A stretch of DNA of 54,118 nt from Shinella sp. (GCA_003248775.1 QFQX01000030.1:1-54118); one strand, 5' to 3'; positions 34,096 to 43,579 are shown, counted from the stretch's first letter. Notes: generated by a model from the letters alone, not told the origin. Made by a program: numbers and translations.

Positions 34096-34734
34096 ATGGC
34101 TAATGACATTTTGAAGAGTGCGTTGAAGCTGAACGTTTCACGTGAAACCTTTGAGAAGCTGGAGCACTTTGCCTCTCTCTTCCACAAATGGTCTGCCTCC
34201 ATCAATCTTGTGGCTCCCTCGACGCGGGATGATCTTTGGCGGCGCCATATCGTTGATAGTGCTCAGATCTTCAAGATTGCTCCGGACCCGAAACATTGGA
34301 TCGACCTTGGCAGCGGCGGCGGTTTTCCGGGTGTCGTGACCGCCATCCTGCTTTCCGAAAGCGGCGAAGGCTGGGTCGATCTGGTGGAAAGCAACAACAA
34401 GAAAGCGAGCTTTCTTCGTCTCGCTCTGTCTGAAACAGGCGCGCGTGGTGCCGTTCATACGGTGCGTATCGAAGACGCCCCACCCAAGATAGCGTCCGCG
34501 AATGCCATCTCGGCGCGAGCTCTTGCCGATCTCGATCGGCTGTTTGGCTATGCCGAGCCGTGGGCCGTTCGCAACCCCGAACTTGTCTGCGTATTGCATA
34601 AAGGACGGGATTATCAGTCGGAAATCGAGAAAGCGCGTGGTCGCTGGGGCTTTGATCTGGTAATACACCAGAGCGCGGTGGAAGCGGACTCCGTTGTTCT
34701 GGAGATCGCTCATTTGGGGCGCACGGCTCAATAA
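34096..34734 (+). CDS. rsmG: 16S rRNA (guanine527-N7)-methyltransferase RsmG (GidB)
   Basis: This 212-residue SAM-dependent enzyme methylates G527 of 16S rRNA; loss of it in other bacteria gives low-level streptomycin resistance. The SAM motif is WIDLGSGGGFPGVV, after the family segment LFHKWSASINLVAPST. Residues N13-V-S-R-E-T18 are encoded by a perfect parS palindrome, so the DNA site constrains the protein N terminus. It stands between mnmG (3-base gap) and parA (17-base gap). Confidence 0.96.
   Translation: MANDILKSALKLNVSRETFEKLEHFASLFHKWSASINLVAPSTRDDLWRRHIVDSAQIFKIAPDPKHWIDLGSGGGFPGVVTAILLSESGEGWVDLVESNNKKASFLRLALSETGARGAVHTVRIEDAPPKIASANAISARALADLDRLFGYAEPWAVRNPELVCVLHKGRDYQSEIEKARGRWGFDLVIHQSAVEADSVVLEIAHLGRTAQ
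34134..34149. promoter_or_regulatory. parS: Perfect parS palindrome inside rsmG
   Basis: CGTTTCACGTGAAACC contains the complete 14-bp palindrome GTTTCACGTGAAAC (34135-34148), the classic chromosomal parS core. It is read through as rsmG codons 13-18 (NVSRET). It lies 0.6 kb upstream of parA and about 6.7 kb right of the probable oriC. It is the only strong site in the window without a GANTC motif. Confidence 0.92.
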
Positions 34735-34751
34735 ATAGTCTCGGGTGCGGC

Positions 34752-35546
34752 ATGACTGTCGAAATCAACCGTATCATTACGATTGCAAATCAGAAGGGTG
34801 GCGTTGGTAAGACGACCACTGCGATCAATCTCGCGACTGCGCTCGCCGCGATCGGTGAGCGCGTGCTCATCGTCGATCTCGATCCTCAGGGGAATGCCAG
34901 CACCGGCCTCGGCATCGATCGGCGGGATCGCAAGCTTTCCTCCTACGACGTTCTAATCGGGACACATTCCGTCGGAGAGGCTGCGGTCGATACGGCGGTA
35001 CCAAATCTGGCGATCGTACCCTCGACCATGGATCTCCTTGGTTTCGAGATGGAAATCTCGCAGCAGGCGGATCGTGTCTTTCGCCTCAGGAAGGCGTTGA
35101 TGAGCGATTCCGCGCAACGTTACAGTTATATCCTGCTTGACTGCCCGCCTTCCTTCAATCTTTTGACCATGAACGCGATGGCGGCCGCACATTCTGTGCT
35201 GGTGCCGTTGCAGTGTGAATTCTTCGCGCTTGAGGGTCTCAGCCAGCTGCTGGAAACGATCAATCAGGTGCGTCATACCGTCAATCCGACGCTTGATATC
35301 CAGGGTATCGTGTTGACCATGTTCGATGCCCGTAACAATCTGGCGCAGCAAGTGGTCAGCGATGTGCGGGAACATCTGGGCGAGAAGGTTTATACGACGC
35401 TGATCCCACGCAATGTTCGAGTTTCCGAGGCGCCCTCCTATGGCAAGCCGGCGATCCTCTATGATCTGAAATGCGCGGGAAGTCAGGCTTATCTGCAACT
35501 CGCCTCGGAAGTTATCCAGCGTGAGCGTCAGCGCAAGGCGGCATAA
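34752..35546 (+). CDS. parA: Chromosome partitioning ATPase ParA
   Basis: This 264-residue deviant Walker ATPase forms a gradient on the nucleoid and moves ParB-parS complexes. The deviant P-loop is N13-Q-K15-G-G-V-G-K20-T-T, with the signature lysine K15. IVDLDPQGNASTGLG follows as motif A', and LLDCPPSFN is Walker B. It is the chromosomal short form without an N-terminal HTH. It follows rsmG by 17 bases and precedes parB by 26, as in most alphaproteobacteria. Confidence 0.96.
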   Translation: MTVEINRIITIANQKGGVGKTTTAINLATALAAIGERVLIVDLDPQGNASTGLGIDRRDRKLSSYDVLIGTHSVGEAAVDTAVPNLAIVPSTMDLLGFEMEISQQADRVFRLRKALMSDSAQRYSYILLDCPPSFNLLTMNAMAAAHSVLVPLQCEFFALEGLSQLLETINQVRHTVNPTLDIQGIVLTMFDARNNLAQQVVSDVREHLGEKVYTTLIPRNVRVSEAPSYGKPAILYDLKCAGSQAYLQLASEVIQRERQRKAA

Positions 35547-35572
35547 CCCGCGTTTGTTATGAGGTATAAAAT

Positions 35573-36454
35573 ATGAGTGACGATGTATCGAAGCGGCGAC
35601 TTGGCCGTGGTCTTGCTGCGCTGATCGGAGAGATGGATCAACCTGTCCCGATTGGTGAATCCAAGGCGAGCATTAGTGCAGATCGTACGGTTCCAATCGA
35701 ATTCGTCACTCGCAATCCCAAGAACCCGCGCCGTTATTTCGATGAAGCCGAACTTCAGGATCTCGCCGGCTCCATTCGCCAGCATGGTATTGTCCAGCCG
35801 GTTGTCGTGCGCACACGCGGCACCGATCGTTTCGAAATCATAGCCGGCGAAAGACGCTGGCGGGCCGCCCAGCTTGCCGGCCTTGTGGAAATTCCGGTTA
35901 TCGTGCGTGATGTGGACGACCGTACTGCCCTCGAACTGGCAATCGTCGAGAACGTCCAGCGCGCGGATCTCAATCCTCTGGAAGAGGCGCTCGGTTACGA
36001 GCAGCTTATCGCGGAGCACGGCTATACGCAGAATGACCTTGGGGAAATTATCGGCAAGAGCCGAAGCCACGTCGCCAACAGTCTCCGCCTGCTGAAACTG
36101 CCCGATCCTGTTCGGGATATGCTGGCTGACGGGAGCCTCTCGGCCGGCCACGCCCGCGCCCTGGTCTCCACGCCGGATCCGGTAACCCTTGCTCGGACCA
36201 TCACCTCCAAGGGCATGTCCGTCCGTGATGCGGAAAAGCTCGCGCAGACGCATATCAAGGCGCAAAATGCGCCGGCCCAGCCAGAGCTGAGGCCGGAAAA
36301 GGATTCCGATACCGTTGCTCTGGAACGTAGTCTTTCGGATCGTCTGGGGCTGTCCGTTGCCATCAGCCATAAGGGAAGCGGTGGACAGATCCGCATCAGC
36401 TACAAGACACTCGATCAGCTTGAGGAAGTCTGCCGGTTGCTCGAGGGACGCTGA
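35573..36454 (+). CDS. parB: Chromosome partitioning protein ParB
   Basis: This 293-residue CTP-dependent clamp loads at parS and slides along DNA. The CTP-binding motifs are GERRW at 92-96 and ENVQRADLNPLEEAL at 126-140. The helix-turn-helix that reads parS is GEIIGKSRSHVANSLRLLKL (about 158-177). The C-terminal dimerisation domain ends LEEVCRLLEGR. A GAGGT motif lies upstream of the ATG. Four strong parS-type sites occur in this window. The gene converges on holA with only 36 bases between the stops and no clear terminator. Confidence 0.97.
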   Translation: MSDDVSKRRLGRGLAALIGEMDQPVPIGESKASISADRTVPIEFVTRNPKNPRRYFDEAELQDLAGSIRQHGIVQPVVVRTRGTDRFEIIAGERRWRAAQLAGLVEIPVIVRDVDDRTALELAIVENVQRADLNPLEEALGYEQLIAEHGYTQNDLGEIIGKSRSHVANSLRLLKLPDPVRDMLADGSLSAGHARALVSTPDPVTLARTITSKGMSVRDAEKLAQTHIKAQNAPAQPELRPEKDSDTVALERSLSDRLGLSVAISHKGSGGQIRISYKTLDQLEEVCRLLEGR

Positions 36455-36490
36455 ACGCCCTCCCTGCCTAAAGTCTTCGAGATGGATATC

Positions 36491-37537
36491 TCAGGCGCGA
36501 CGATTGCGTCGCGCTGACTGAAGTGTTGTGGACAGAAGGGTCTGAAGCGCTAGATTATCCTCGAGGAGAGGCTTCTGACGACTCTGGAGGATGGCGGACT
36601 GGATGCGGCCCGCCTCTCGTGCCAGATCGCTCGATGTCCAGTTTCTCAATGCCTTTTCGACCACCGGCTTGCGCTTGAAGTGAATCCCCCGGCCGAGGGT
36701 CTGCATAACCTGCGCCGGTTGCTGGCGCTTCTCCTCAAGCTCGCAACGCATCAGTTCCAGCTGCTGGAATTGCTTCAGGCAGGATTGCAGAACCAGGAAG
36801 ACAGGCGTCTTCGACGTTACGACCTTCTGTATAGCATGAAGGAAGCCATCGGCATCGCCGTTCAGCACAGCATCGACCACCTCGTCGGTGGAAATCGCGC
36901 TGGCATCTCCGATGATCTCCATGACTTGCTGTTCGTCGATGACACTGTCGTGCAGGCAATAGAGTAGTAGCTTGCGGATTTCATTCCTGGAGGCAATACG
37001 ATCGCCACCAAGCGATTCGACCAGAAGTTCGCGGGCTGCCGGGGTAATGCGCAGGCCAGCAGTGGAAAGCTCCGTATCGATCAGGGCATTGAGCGCACGG
37101 GCATCATCCTGATAGCATGGGATTGCAGCAATAGCTCTTGAGCCTTCAGCAACCTTGCGCAATGCCGATCCCTTCTTCAGGTCGCCGCCCTCGATGATGA
37201 CGTAGCTGCTCTCGGGCGGCGTTTCTGAAAGGATCTGCAGTCCATCGACAAGTGCTTTTTCGTTCTGGGCTCCACGGATCCAGATCAGCTTTTCACCTCC
37301 GAAAAGCCCGAAGGAATTGACTTCGTCCATCAGTCGGCCGGGATCGCCTTGCAGATCGGAGACGTCAAGCCGGATCAGCGCGAAACTGTCGTCCAGATCC
37401 ACGCCGGTTGTCTTGGTCAGTTGAGCGGCACGCTCGGCTACAAGCCCACGGTCGGGTCCGTAGACCAGGAAGAGACGGTAGTGGTGAGCTGACTTCTGCA
37501 GGAAGCCATCGAACTCGTGTGATTTTACCTCTACCAT
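36491..37537 (-). CDS. holA: DNA polymerase III delta subunit
   Basis: This 348-residue clamp-loader subunit opens the beta clamp. It begins VEVKSHEFDGFLQK and contains FLVYGPDRGLVAERAAQL and later FLVLQSCLKQFQQLELM, as in alphaproteobacterial HolA. It has the AAA+ fold without an active ATP site. It follows lptE by 11 bases in the leuS-lptE-holA operon. AAGGGA before the ATG is a fair ribosome binding site. Confidence 0.93.
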   Translation of the reverse strand: MVEVKSHEFDGFLQKSAHHYRLFLVYGPDRGLVAERAAQLTKTTGVDLDDSFALIRLDVSDLQGDPGRLMDEVNSFGLFGGEKLIWIRGAQNEKALVDGLQILSETPPESSYVIIEGGDLKKGSALRKVAEGSRAIAAIPCYQDDARALNALIDTELSTAGLRITPAARELLVESLGGDRIASRNEIRKLLLYCLHDSVIDEQQVMEIIGDASAISTDEVVDAVLNGDADGFLHAIQKVVTSKTPVFLVLQSCLKQFQQLELMRCELEEKRQQPAQVMQTLGRGIHFKRKPVVEKALRNWTSSDLAREAGRIQSAILQSRQKPLLEDNLALQTLLSTTLQSARRNRRA

Positions 37538-37548
37538 TTCCCTTGGGC

Positions 37549-38070
37549 TCAGCGGCCGAGTGCGGCTGCCAGATCAGCCTTGATCAGGTCAGCGAGCTGG
37601 TGAGCGGCTCTGTCCTCGCCGTCCCTTATCGCACGAAGCTTGGCAAATTCCTGTCCGGGAAAGTCGACGAGAGCAACGGTTTGGCGTCGCGCTGCACGCA
37701 GGGTTACGTCGTCGGATATCCGCTTAAGCGTGTAGGAGCCGGTTACGATAACGCGGCCGACGTTCGGATTATCCGAATTTTCCTGCAGCAGCACACCCAT
37801 CACCGATGAGGTGATGTTTAGCTGTACGCGATATTGTGGGGTCTTTGCCTCGCCTGCGCCCCCGCCGGTCAGGAAGATCAGGCGGTTGCGAACCTCCAGG
37901 CCTACGCGGCTATTTACGTCGGAATAGGCGATAGCGGCCAGATTCTCGCTGGTTCCCGAGGCCTCGTCATAAAGTGGACGAACCTGGCAACCGGCGAGAA
38001 TGGTGACAAGACCGAGGCCAAGCAGGATGCTGGCCCGGCGTCGCGGCAGGCGTACGGAATCAGACGACAA
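37549..38070 (-). CDS. lptE: LPS-assembly lipoprotein LptE
   Basis: This 173-residue lipoprotein has a signal peptide with a hydrophobic core and the lipobox L25-A-G-C28, so mature protein starts at C28 and is lipid-anchored, presumably to the outer membrane. There LptE plugs the LptD barrel that inserts lipopolysaccharide. The mature part starts VRPLYDEASG, the usual LptE start in rhizobia. The start codon is TTG within the leuS 3' end (11-base overlap); no ATG lies before the signal peptide. The leuS-lptE-holA order is conserved across proteobacteria. Confidence 0.92.
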   Translation of the reverse strand: MSSDSVRLPRRRASILLGLGLVTILAGCQVRPLYDEASGTSENLAAIAYSDVNSRVGLEVRNRLIFLTGGGAGEAKTPQYRVQLNITSSVMGVLLQENSDNPNVGRVIVTGSYTLKRISDDVTLRAARRQTVALVDFPGQEFAKLRAIRDGEDRAAHQLADLIKADLAAALGR

Positions 38071-40687
38071 TGTTCACAATCCTTAGCGGGACGACAATGA
38101 CCTTTTTCGGCGGCTGTCCATTGAGGGCTGCCTTGACGACATCCAGTGCGAGAACCGCAGTTTGTACGGCATTCTGATCCGCGTCGCGGGCAATTGTCAA
38201 TTCAGCGCGCTTCTTGCCGTTGATCTGGACGGGCAGGATAACCTCGTTTTCGACGACGAGTTCGGGATCGAACGTCGGCCAGGCTGCGTTAGCGACGAGG
38301 CCTTCGCCGCCGATCGCCTGCCAGCACTCTTCGGCGAGGTGCGGCGTCATCGGGGCGACCAGCTGGATGAGTATGCCGGCGGCATCGCGCACCGCTGCGA
38401 TATAGGCCGCATCCGCATTGCCGGCTGCTACAGTCGTCAACGGGGCGGCGAGCGCGTTCACCAGTTCATAGATGCGGGCGATCGCCTTGTTGAACGACAG
38501 CTTGTCGAGATCGCCCTGCACTGCCTTCAGCGTACGATGGGTGATCTGCGATATTGCCAGAGCCTCGCCTTCCTTAGCCGGAGTCGGTTGTGCCTTGGCA
38601 AGCACATCGGCGGCTTCGGAAATCAGGCGCCATACGCGCTGGACGAAACGATGGGCGCCTTCGACACCGGCTTCGGACCAGATGACGTCGCGGTCCGGCG
38701 GAGAGTCGGAGAGAACGAAGAAGCGGGCTGTATCGGCGCCGTAGGACGCGATGATGTCATCAGGATCTACCACGTTCTTCTTCGACTTCGACATCTTCTC
38801 GATGGAGCCGATGGTGACTTCCTCGCCGTTGGTCAGCAGGGTCGCACGGCGGCCGCCTTCGATTTCCTCAATGCGGATATCGGCCGGTGCCACCCACTGG
38901 CCGCTGCTGCCGGTTCCCAGACGATATGTCTCATGCACCACCATGCCCTGGGTGAAGAGGCCCTTGAAGGGCTCCTTGACGCTGACATGGCCTGTCTCGC
39001 GCATGGCGCGGGTGAAGAAGCGGGAGTAGAGCAGATGCAGGATCGCGTGCTCGATGCCGCCGATATACTGATCGACCGGCAGCCAGTGGTCGGCGATGGC
39101 CGGCACCGTCGGCAGGTCTTCGCGAGGGGCGGTGAAGCGGGCGAAATACCAGCTCGAATCAACGAAGGTATCCATCGTATCGGTTTCACGCCGGGCGTCC
39201 TTGCCACATTCGGGGCAGGCGACATGGCGCCAGGTCGCATGGCGATCCAGCGGGTTGCCGGGAACGTCGAAGGTCACGTCGTCGGGCAATTTGACCGGCA
39301 GGTCCTTCTTCGGGACCGGTACGACGCCGCAGGCTTCGCAATGAATGACCGGGATCGGGCAGCCCCAGTAGCGCTGACGCGAAATGCCCCAGTCGCGCAG
39401 GCGGAAATTGACCTTGCGCTCGCCCTGTGGTGCGTTGCCCAGCAAGGTGTCGGAAAGGCGGCCCGCCACCGTTTCGAAGGCTTCCGTCGTCGACATGCCG
39501 TCGAGGAAGCGGGAATTGATCATGACGCCATCGCCGTCATAGGCGGTGTCGCCGACGGTAAATGCTGCTGCATCGCCATCGGCGGGCATGACGACGGGCA
39601 CGACCGGAAGATCGTACTTGCGGGCGAAATCGAGGTCGCGCTGGTCGCCGGACGGGCAGCCGAAGATTGCGCCCGTGCCGTAATCCATCAGCACGAAGTT
39701 GGCGATGTAGACGGGCAGTTCCCAGGAGGCATCAAAGGGATGGCGAACCTTGACGCCGGTGTCCATGCCCTTTTTCTCAGCGGTTTCCAGGGCAGCCAAA
39801 GACGTGCCGGCGCGGCGGCATTCGTCGCAGAAGGCGGCCACTTCCGCGTTGTTTTCGGAAATCGCCTTCGCCAGCGGGTGATCCGCGGCGATTGCCAGGA
39901 AGGAGGCGCCGAACAGCGTATCGGGGCGGGTCGTGTAAACGGTGACTTCCGAATGGCCCGCAGGCGCGCCGGACGCAATTTCCCAGCGCAGCGAAAGGCC
40001 TTCCGAACGGCCGATCCAGTTCTTCTGCATCAGACGAACTTTTTCAGGCCACTGGTCGAGCGTGTCGAGCGCGTCCAGCAGGTCCTGGCTGAAGTCGGTG
40101 ATCTTGAAGAACCACTGAACGAGATCACGCTGTTCCACCAGCGCGCCGGAACGCCAGCCACGGCCGTCGATCACCTGTTCGTTGGCGAGCACGGTCTGAT
40201 CGACCGGGTCCCAGTTCACCTTGGACTGCTTGCGATAGACCAGACCCTTTTCCATCATGTCGAGGAAGAGGTATTGCTGCCGGTGATAGTATTCGACATC
40301 GCAGGTGGCGAATTCGCGGGACCAGTCGAGCGACAGTCCCATAGACTTCAACTGCCCACGCATGGTGGCGATGTTCTGGTAGGTCCATTCCTTCGGGTGA
40401 ACCTTGTTCTGCATTGCGGCGTTTTCCGCCGGCATGCCGAAGGCGTCCCAGCCCATCGGGTGCAGAACGCTGTAACCCCGGGCGCGCTTGTAGCGGGCAA
40501 CCACGTCACCCATGGCATAGTTGCGAACATGGCCCATGTGAATGCGCCCCGACGGATAGGGGAACATTTCGAGCACGTAATACTTCTCGCGCTTGTCGTT
40601 GTTGTCGGTCACGAAGACGCCTGCTTCGGACCATTTCGCCTGCCAGCGGGGCTCGGCGTCGCGCGGATTGTAACGTTCGGTGGCCAT
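38060..40687 (-). CDS. leuS: Leucyl-tRNA synthetase
   Basis: This 875-residue class I synthetase charges tRNA-Leu. The HIGH motif is PYPSGRIHMGH (43-53), the KMSKS motif is EKMSKSKKNV (about 630), and the zinc/editing regions include DTMDTFVDSSWYF and DLPVKLPDDV. Two Cys pairs, HCEACG and CPECG, form a zinc-binding module. Length is normal. It is the first gene of leuS-lptE-holA and is divergent from the YggS gene, with about 200 bases between. Confidence 0.98.
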   Translation of the reverse strand: MATERYNPRDAEPRWQAKWSEAGVFVTDNNDKREKYYVLEMFPYPSGRIHMGHVRNYAMGDVVARYKRARGYSVLHPMGWDAFGMPAENAAMQNKVHPKEWTYQNIATMRGQLKSMGLSLDWSREFATCDVEYYHRQQYLFLDMMEKGLVYRKQSKVNWDPVDQTVLANEQVIDGRGWRSGALVEQRDLVQWFFKITDFSQDLLDALDTLDQWPEKVRLMQKNWIGRSEGLSLRWEIASGAPAGHSEVTVYTTRPDTLFGASFLAIAADHPLAKAISENNAEVAAFCDECRRAGTSLAALETAEKKGMDTGVKVRHPFDASWELPVYIANFVLMDYGTGAIFGCPSGDQRDLDFARKYDLPVVPVVMPADGDAAAFTVGDTAYDGDGVMINSRFLDGMSTTEAFETVAGRLSDTLLGNAPQGERKVNFRLRDWGISRQRYWGCPIPVIHCEACGVVPVPKKDLPVKLPDDVTFDVPGNPLDRHATWRHVACPECGKDARRETDTMDTFVDSSWYFARFTAPREDLPTVPAIADHWLPVDQYIGGIEHAILHLLYSRFFTRAMRETGHVSVKEPFKGLFTQGMVVHETYRLGTGSSGQWVAPADIRIEEIEGGRRATLLTNGEEVTIGSIEKMSKSKKNVVDPDDIIASYGADTARFFVLSDSPPDRDVIWSEAGVEGAHRFVQRVWRLISEAADVLAKAQPTPAKEGEALAISQITHRTLKAVQGDLDKLSFNKAIARIYELVNALAAPLTTVAAGNADAAYIAAVRDAAGILIQLVAPMTPHLAEECWQAIGGEGLVANAAWPTFDPELVVENEVILPVQINGKKRAELTIARDADQNAVQTAVLALDVVKAALNGQPPKKVIVVPLRIVNIVV

Positions 40688-40889
40688 TTATCGCATTTCC
40701 GGAGTAGTAAGAAAGGAAGGCGTGACCTTCACCACGAAACCGGCCAAGCGTCAAGTTTTTGAGCGCCCTAAAGCGGCTTTGGAGACGACGGTGAAGGCGG
40801 GTGTGGCAGGCACATGCTTCGGGCTTGCATCGTCCCACAAGGGCAGGCGATTATGGCCGAAGCACAGCAGGAATCGAATGGACGGGAAT
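40688..40889. promoter_or_regulatory. Divergent region between leuS and the YggS gene
   Basis: These 202 bases must hold promoters for both genes. Part of it is open in frame with the YggS gene but unlike the family. I see no repeat or named RNA element and cannot place promoter boxes with confidence. Confidence 0.35.
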
Positions 40890-41549
40890 ATGACGGCAGT
40901 CGAAGGGTTGAACGAGGTCAAGGCGCGGCTTGCGAAAGCGATCAGGGAGGCAGGTCGTAAGCCGGATTCGGCGACACTGGTCGCGGTTTCGAAGACCTTC
41001 GATGCAGACGCGATCCGCCCCGCAATTGGCGCGGGTCAGCGGGTGTTCGGCGAGAACCGGGTTCAGGAAGCGCAGGGCAAATGGCCAGGGCTGAAAGCCG
41101 AGACTGCCGGTATCGAGCTTCATCTGATCGGCCCGCTGCAGTCGAACAAGGCGGCCGATGCCGTGGCACTGTTCGACGTGATCGAAAGCGTGGACCGGGA
41201 GAAGATAGCACGTGCGCTTGCAGATGAAATGAAACGGCAGGACCGGAAGCTTGGCGTCTATATCCAGGTCAATACCGGACTGGAGCCTCAGAAAGCCGGT
41301 ATCGCGCCCGATGACGTGGCTGCTTTCGTCGATCTGTGCCGGTCTGAACTCCAGCTTTCCGTGGAAGGGCTGATGTGCATTCCGCCGGTCGATGAAAATC
41401 CCGGTCCGCATTTCGCGTTGCTGGCAAAGCTTGCCGCGGAAAGTGGTCTTGCGAAGCTTTCCATGGGCATGTCCGGCGATTTCGAGACGGCGGTCGCCTT
41501 TGGCGCGACGAGCGTACGCGTCGGATCGGCCATTTTCGGTACCCGCTGA
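40890..41549 (+). CDS. YggS family pyridoxal-5'-phosphate homeostasis protein
   Basis: This 219-residue single-domain PLP-binding protein (YggS/PROSC) has the fold of alanine racemase's barrel. VAVSKTFDADAI carries the PLP lysine, and FGENRVQEAQGKW, FHLIGPLQSNKA-type HLIGPLQSNK and SMGMSGDFETAVAFGATSVRVGSAIFG complete the family pattern. It binds PLP and keeps amino-acid and vitamin B6 pools in balance; no enzyme activity is known. Two ATG codons, 40878 and 40890, are possible starts; I chose the second, with GGACGGGA upstream. Confidence 0.93.
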   Translation: MTAVEGLNEVKARLAKAIREAGRKPDSATLVAVSKTFDADAIRPAIGAGQRVFGENRVQEAQGKWPGLKAETAGIELHLIGPLQSNKAADAVALFDVIESVDREKIARALADEMKRQDRKLGVYIQVNTGLEPQKAGIAPDDVAAFVDLCRSELQLSVEGLMCIPPVDENPGPHFALLAKLAAESGLAKLSMGMSGDFETAVAFGATSVRVGSAIFGTR

Positions 41550-41671
41550 GTGGAGGTATCACCTTGCGTCTTCGCCTTATGACCTAGGGCTTTGGTCTGA
41601 CTTTCCTCCCTGTGGGCCGGTGCCTACTATCGCGCGCGACATCACGTCGGGCATTGCATTGGGAGGAAGTC

Positions 41672-43579
41672 ATGCAGAGCAACTATCTGGAAACCTATCA
41701 GTCGTGGATGGGGGAACCGGAGGCATTCTGGAAAGCCCAGGCGGACAGGCTCGACTGGTTCAAGCCGGCGGACAAGGTGTTCGACGGCGACGCCGGCCTT
41801 TATGGTCGCTGGTTTGCGGGTGCCGAAACCAATACCTGCCACAACTGTCTCGATCGCCACGTTGCCGCCGGACGCGGCGAGGATACGGCTGTCATATACG
41901 ACAGCCCGATGACGGGCGCTAAGAAGCGCTACAGCTTCGATGACGTGCTTGCCGAGGTGACGGCGATTGCCGCCGTCCTCAAGAACCACGGCGTTGCGAA
42001 AGGCGATCGGGTCATCATCTATATGCCGATGATCCCGGAAGCCGTGTTCTCCATGTTGGCCTGCGCCCGCATCGGGGCCATTCATTCGGTGGTATTCGGC
42101 GGTTTTGCCGCAAGCGAGCTTGCAACGCGCATCGATGATTGCGGGGCCAAGGTCGTGATCTCCGCGAGTTGTGGTCTGGAGCCGGGACGTGTCGTTCCCT
42201 ACAAGCCGTTGCTCGACCATGCGCTCGACATGGCCAAGGTAAAGCCGGAATACTGCTTCGTGCTGCAGCGTGACGAACTGCATGCGCCGCTGCGCTACGA
42301 ACATGGCGACGTGGACTTTGCCAAGGCCGTCGAGGTCGAACGGATCAACGGGACCCCTGTCGCCTGTGAGCCGGTTTCGGCTACCGATCCTCTCTACATT
42401 CTCTATACCTCCGGTACGACCGGCCAGCCGAAGGGCGTGGTGCGCGACAATGGCGGTCACATGGTGGCGCTCGCCTGGACCATGGAAAACATCTACGGGG
42501 TCAAGCCCGGCGAAGTCTTCTGGGCGGCCTCCGATATCGGCTGGGTCGTCGGTCATTCCTATATCGTCTATGGACCCCTGCTCGCGGGCAATACGACGGT
42601 GATCTTCGAAGGCAAGCCGGTTGGAACGCCTGATGCCGGAACCTTCTGGCGTGTGGTGGCCGAGCATGACGTCAAGGCGCTCTTCACGGCGCCGACCGCA
42701 TTCCGCGCCATTCGTCGCGACGATCCGGATGGCGAGTTGATCCGCAAATACGATACATCCGGTCTCCGGGCGCTATTCCTTGCCGGCGAGCGGGCCGATC
42801 CGGAAACCATCAAATGGGCGGAGAAGATGCTCAAGGTGCCGGTAATCGACCATTGGTGGCAGACGGAAACCGGCTGGGCGATTGCTGCAAATCCCGCGGG
42901 CCTCGGTCTCTTGCCGGTCAAATACGGCTCTCCCGCTGTACCGATGCCGGGCTACGGGGTCGAGGTGCTGGACGATGCAGGCCACCCGGTGCCGCGTGGC
43001 ACGCTCGGCAATATCGTCGTGAAACTGCCGTTGCCGCCCGGTTGCCTTGTGACCTTCTGGAATGCCGACGAACGGTTCCGCTCGTCCTGCCTCGAGGAGT
43101 TTCCGGGCTATTACAAGACCGCTGACGCGGGCATTGTCGATGACGACGGCTATGTCTTCGTCATGGCGCGTACCGATGACATCATCAATTGCGCTGGCCA
43201 TCGCCTGTCGACCGGCGCCATGGAGGAAGTCTGCGCCATGCACCCGGATGTCGCGGAATGCGCGGTCATCGGTATTGCCGATGAACTCAAGGGCCAGATC
43301 CCCTGCGGCTTCCTGGTGCTGAAGCGCGATGTGAACCGCGATTTCAGCGCGATCCAGCGTGAGATCGTGCAGCTCGTCCGCGATGAGATCGGGCCGGTCG
43401 CGGCCTTCAAGACGGTGATGAAGGTCGAGCGCCTGCCGAAGACCCGATCCGGCAAGATCCTGCGTGGAACCATGCAGAAGATCGCAGACGGCCTGCCGTG
43501 GAAGATGCCGGCGACGATCGATGACCCTGTGATCCTCGACGAGATCACGGTCGTTTTGAAGTCGCACGGGCACGGCTGA
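41672..43579 (+). CDS. prpE: Propionyl-CoA synthetase (PrpE-type acyl-CoA ligase)
   Basis: This 635-residue AMP-forming ligase activates a short-chain acid with CoA. The P-loop-like motif is YTSGTTGQPKGV (about 245), WWQTETGW follows, and the C-terminal acyl-adenylating lysine lies in PKTRSGKILRG (about K595). The early segment NTCHNCLDRHV and KLPLPPGC in the C-terminal half resemble PrpE rather than acetyl-CoA synthetase. Substrate preference is inferred. A strong GGGAGGA site precedes the ATG at 41672. A second synthetase of the acetyl type lies 1.1 kb further on. Confidence 0.85.
   Translation: MQSNYLETYQSWMGEPEAFWKAQADRLDWFKPADKVFDGDAGLYGRWFAGAETNTCHNCLDRHVAAGRGEDTAVIYDSPMTGAKKRYSFDDVLAEVTAIAAVLKNHGVAKGDRVIIYMPMIPEAVFSMLACARIGAIHSVVFGGFAASELATRIDDCGAKVVISASCGLEPGRVVPYKPLLDHALDMAKVKPEYCFVLQRDELHAPLRYEHGDVDFAKAVEVERINGTPVACEPVSATDPLYILYTSGTTGQPKGVVRDNGGHMVALAWTMENIYGVKPGEVFWAASDIGWVVGHSYIVYGPLLAGNTTVIFEGKPVGTPDAGTFWRVVAEHDVKALFTAPTAFRAIRRDDPDGELIRKYDTSGLRALFLAGERADPETIKWAEKMLKVPVIDHWWQTETGWAIAANPAGLGLLPVKYGSPAVPMPGYGVEVLDDAGHPVPRGTLGNIVVKLPLPPGCLVTFWNADERFRSSCLEEFPGYYKTADAGIVDDDGYVFVMARTDDIINCAGHRLSTGAMEEVCAMHPDVAECAVIGIADELKGQIPCGFLVLKRDVNRDFSAIQREIVQLVRDEIGPVAAFKTVMKVERLPKTRSGKILRGTMQKIADGLPWKMPATIDDPVILDEITVVLKSHGHG

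Noticed and set aside
38162..40762. Long plus-strand open frame opposite leuS
   Set aside because: It mirrors the leuS codons; the translation is rich in Gly, Arg, His and Ala with no family motif.
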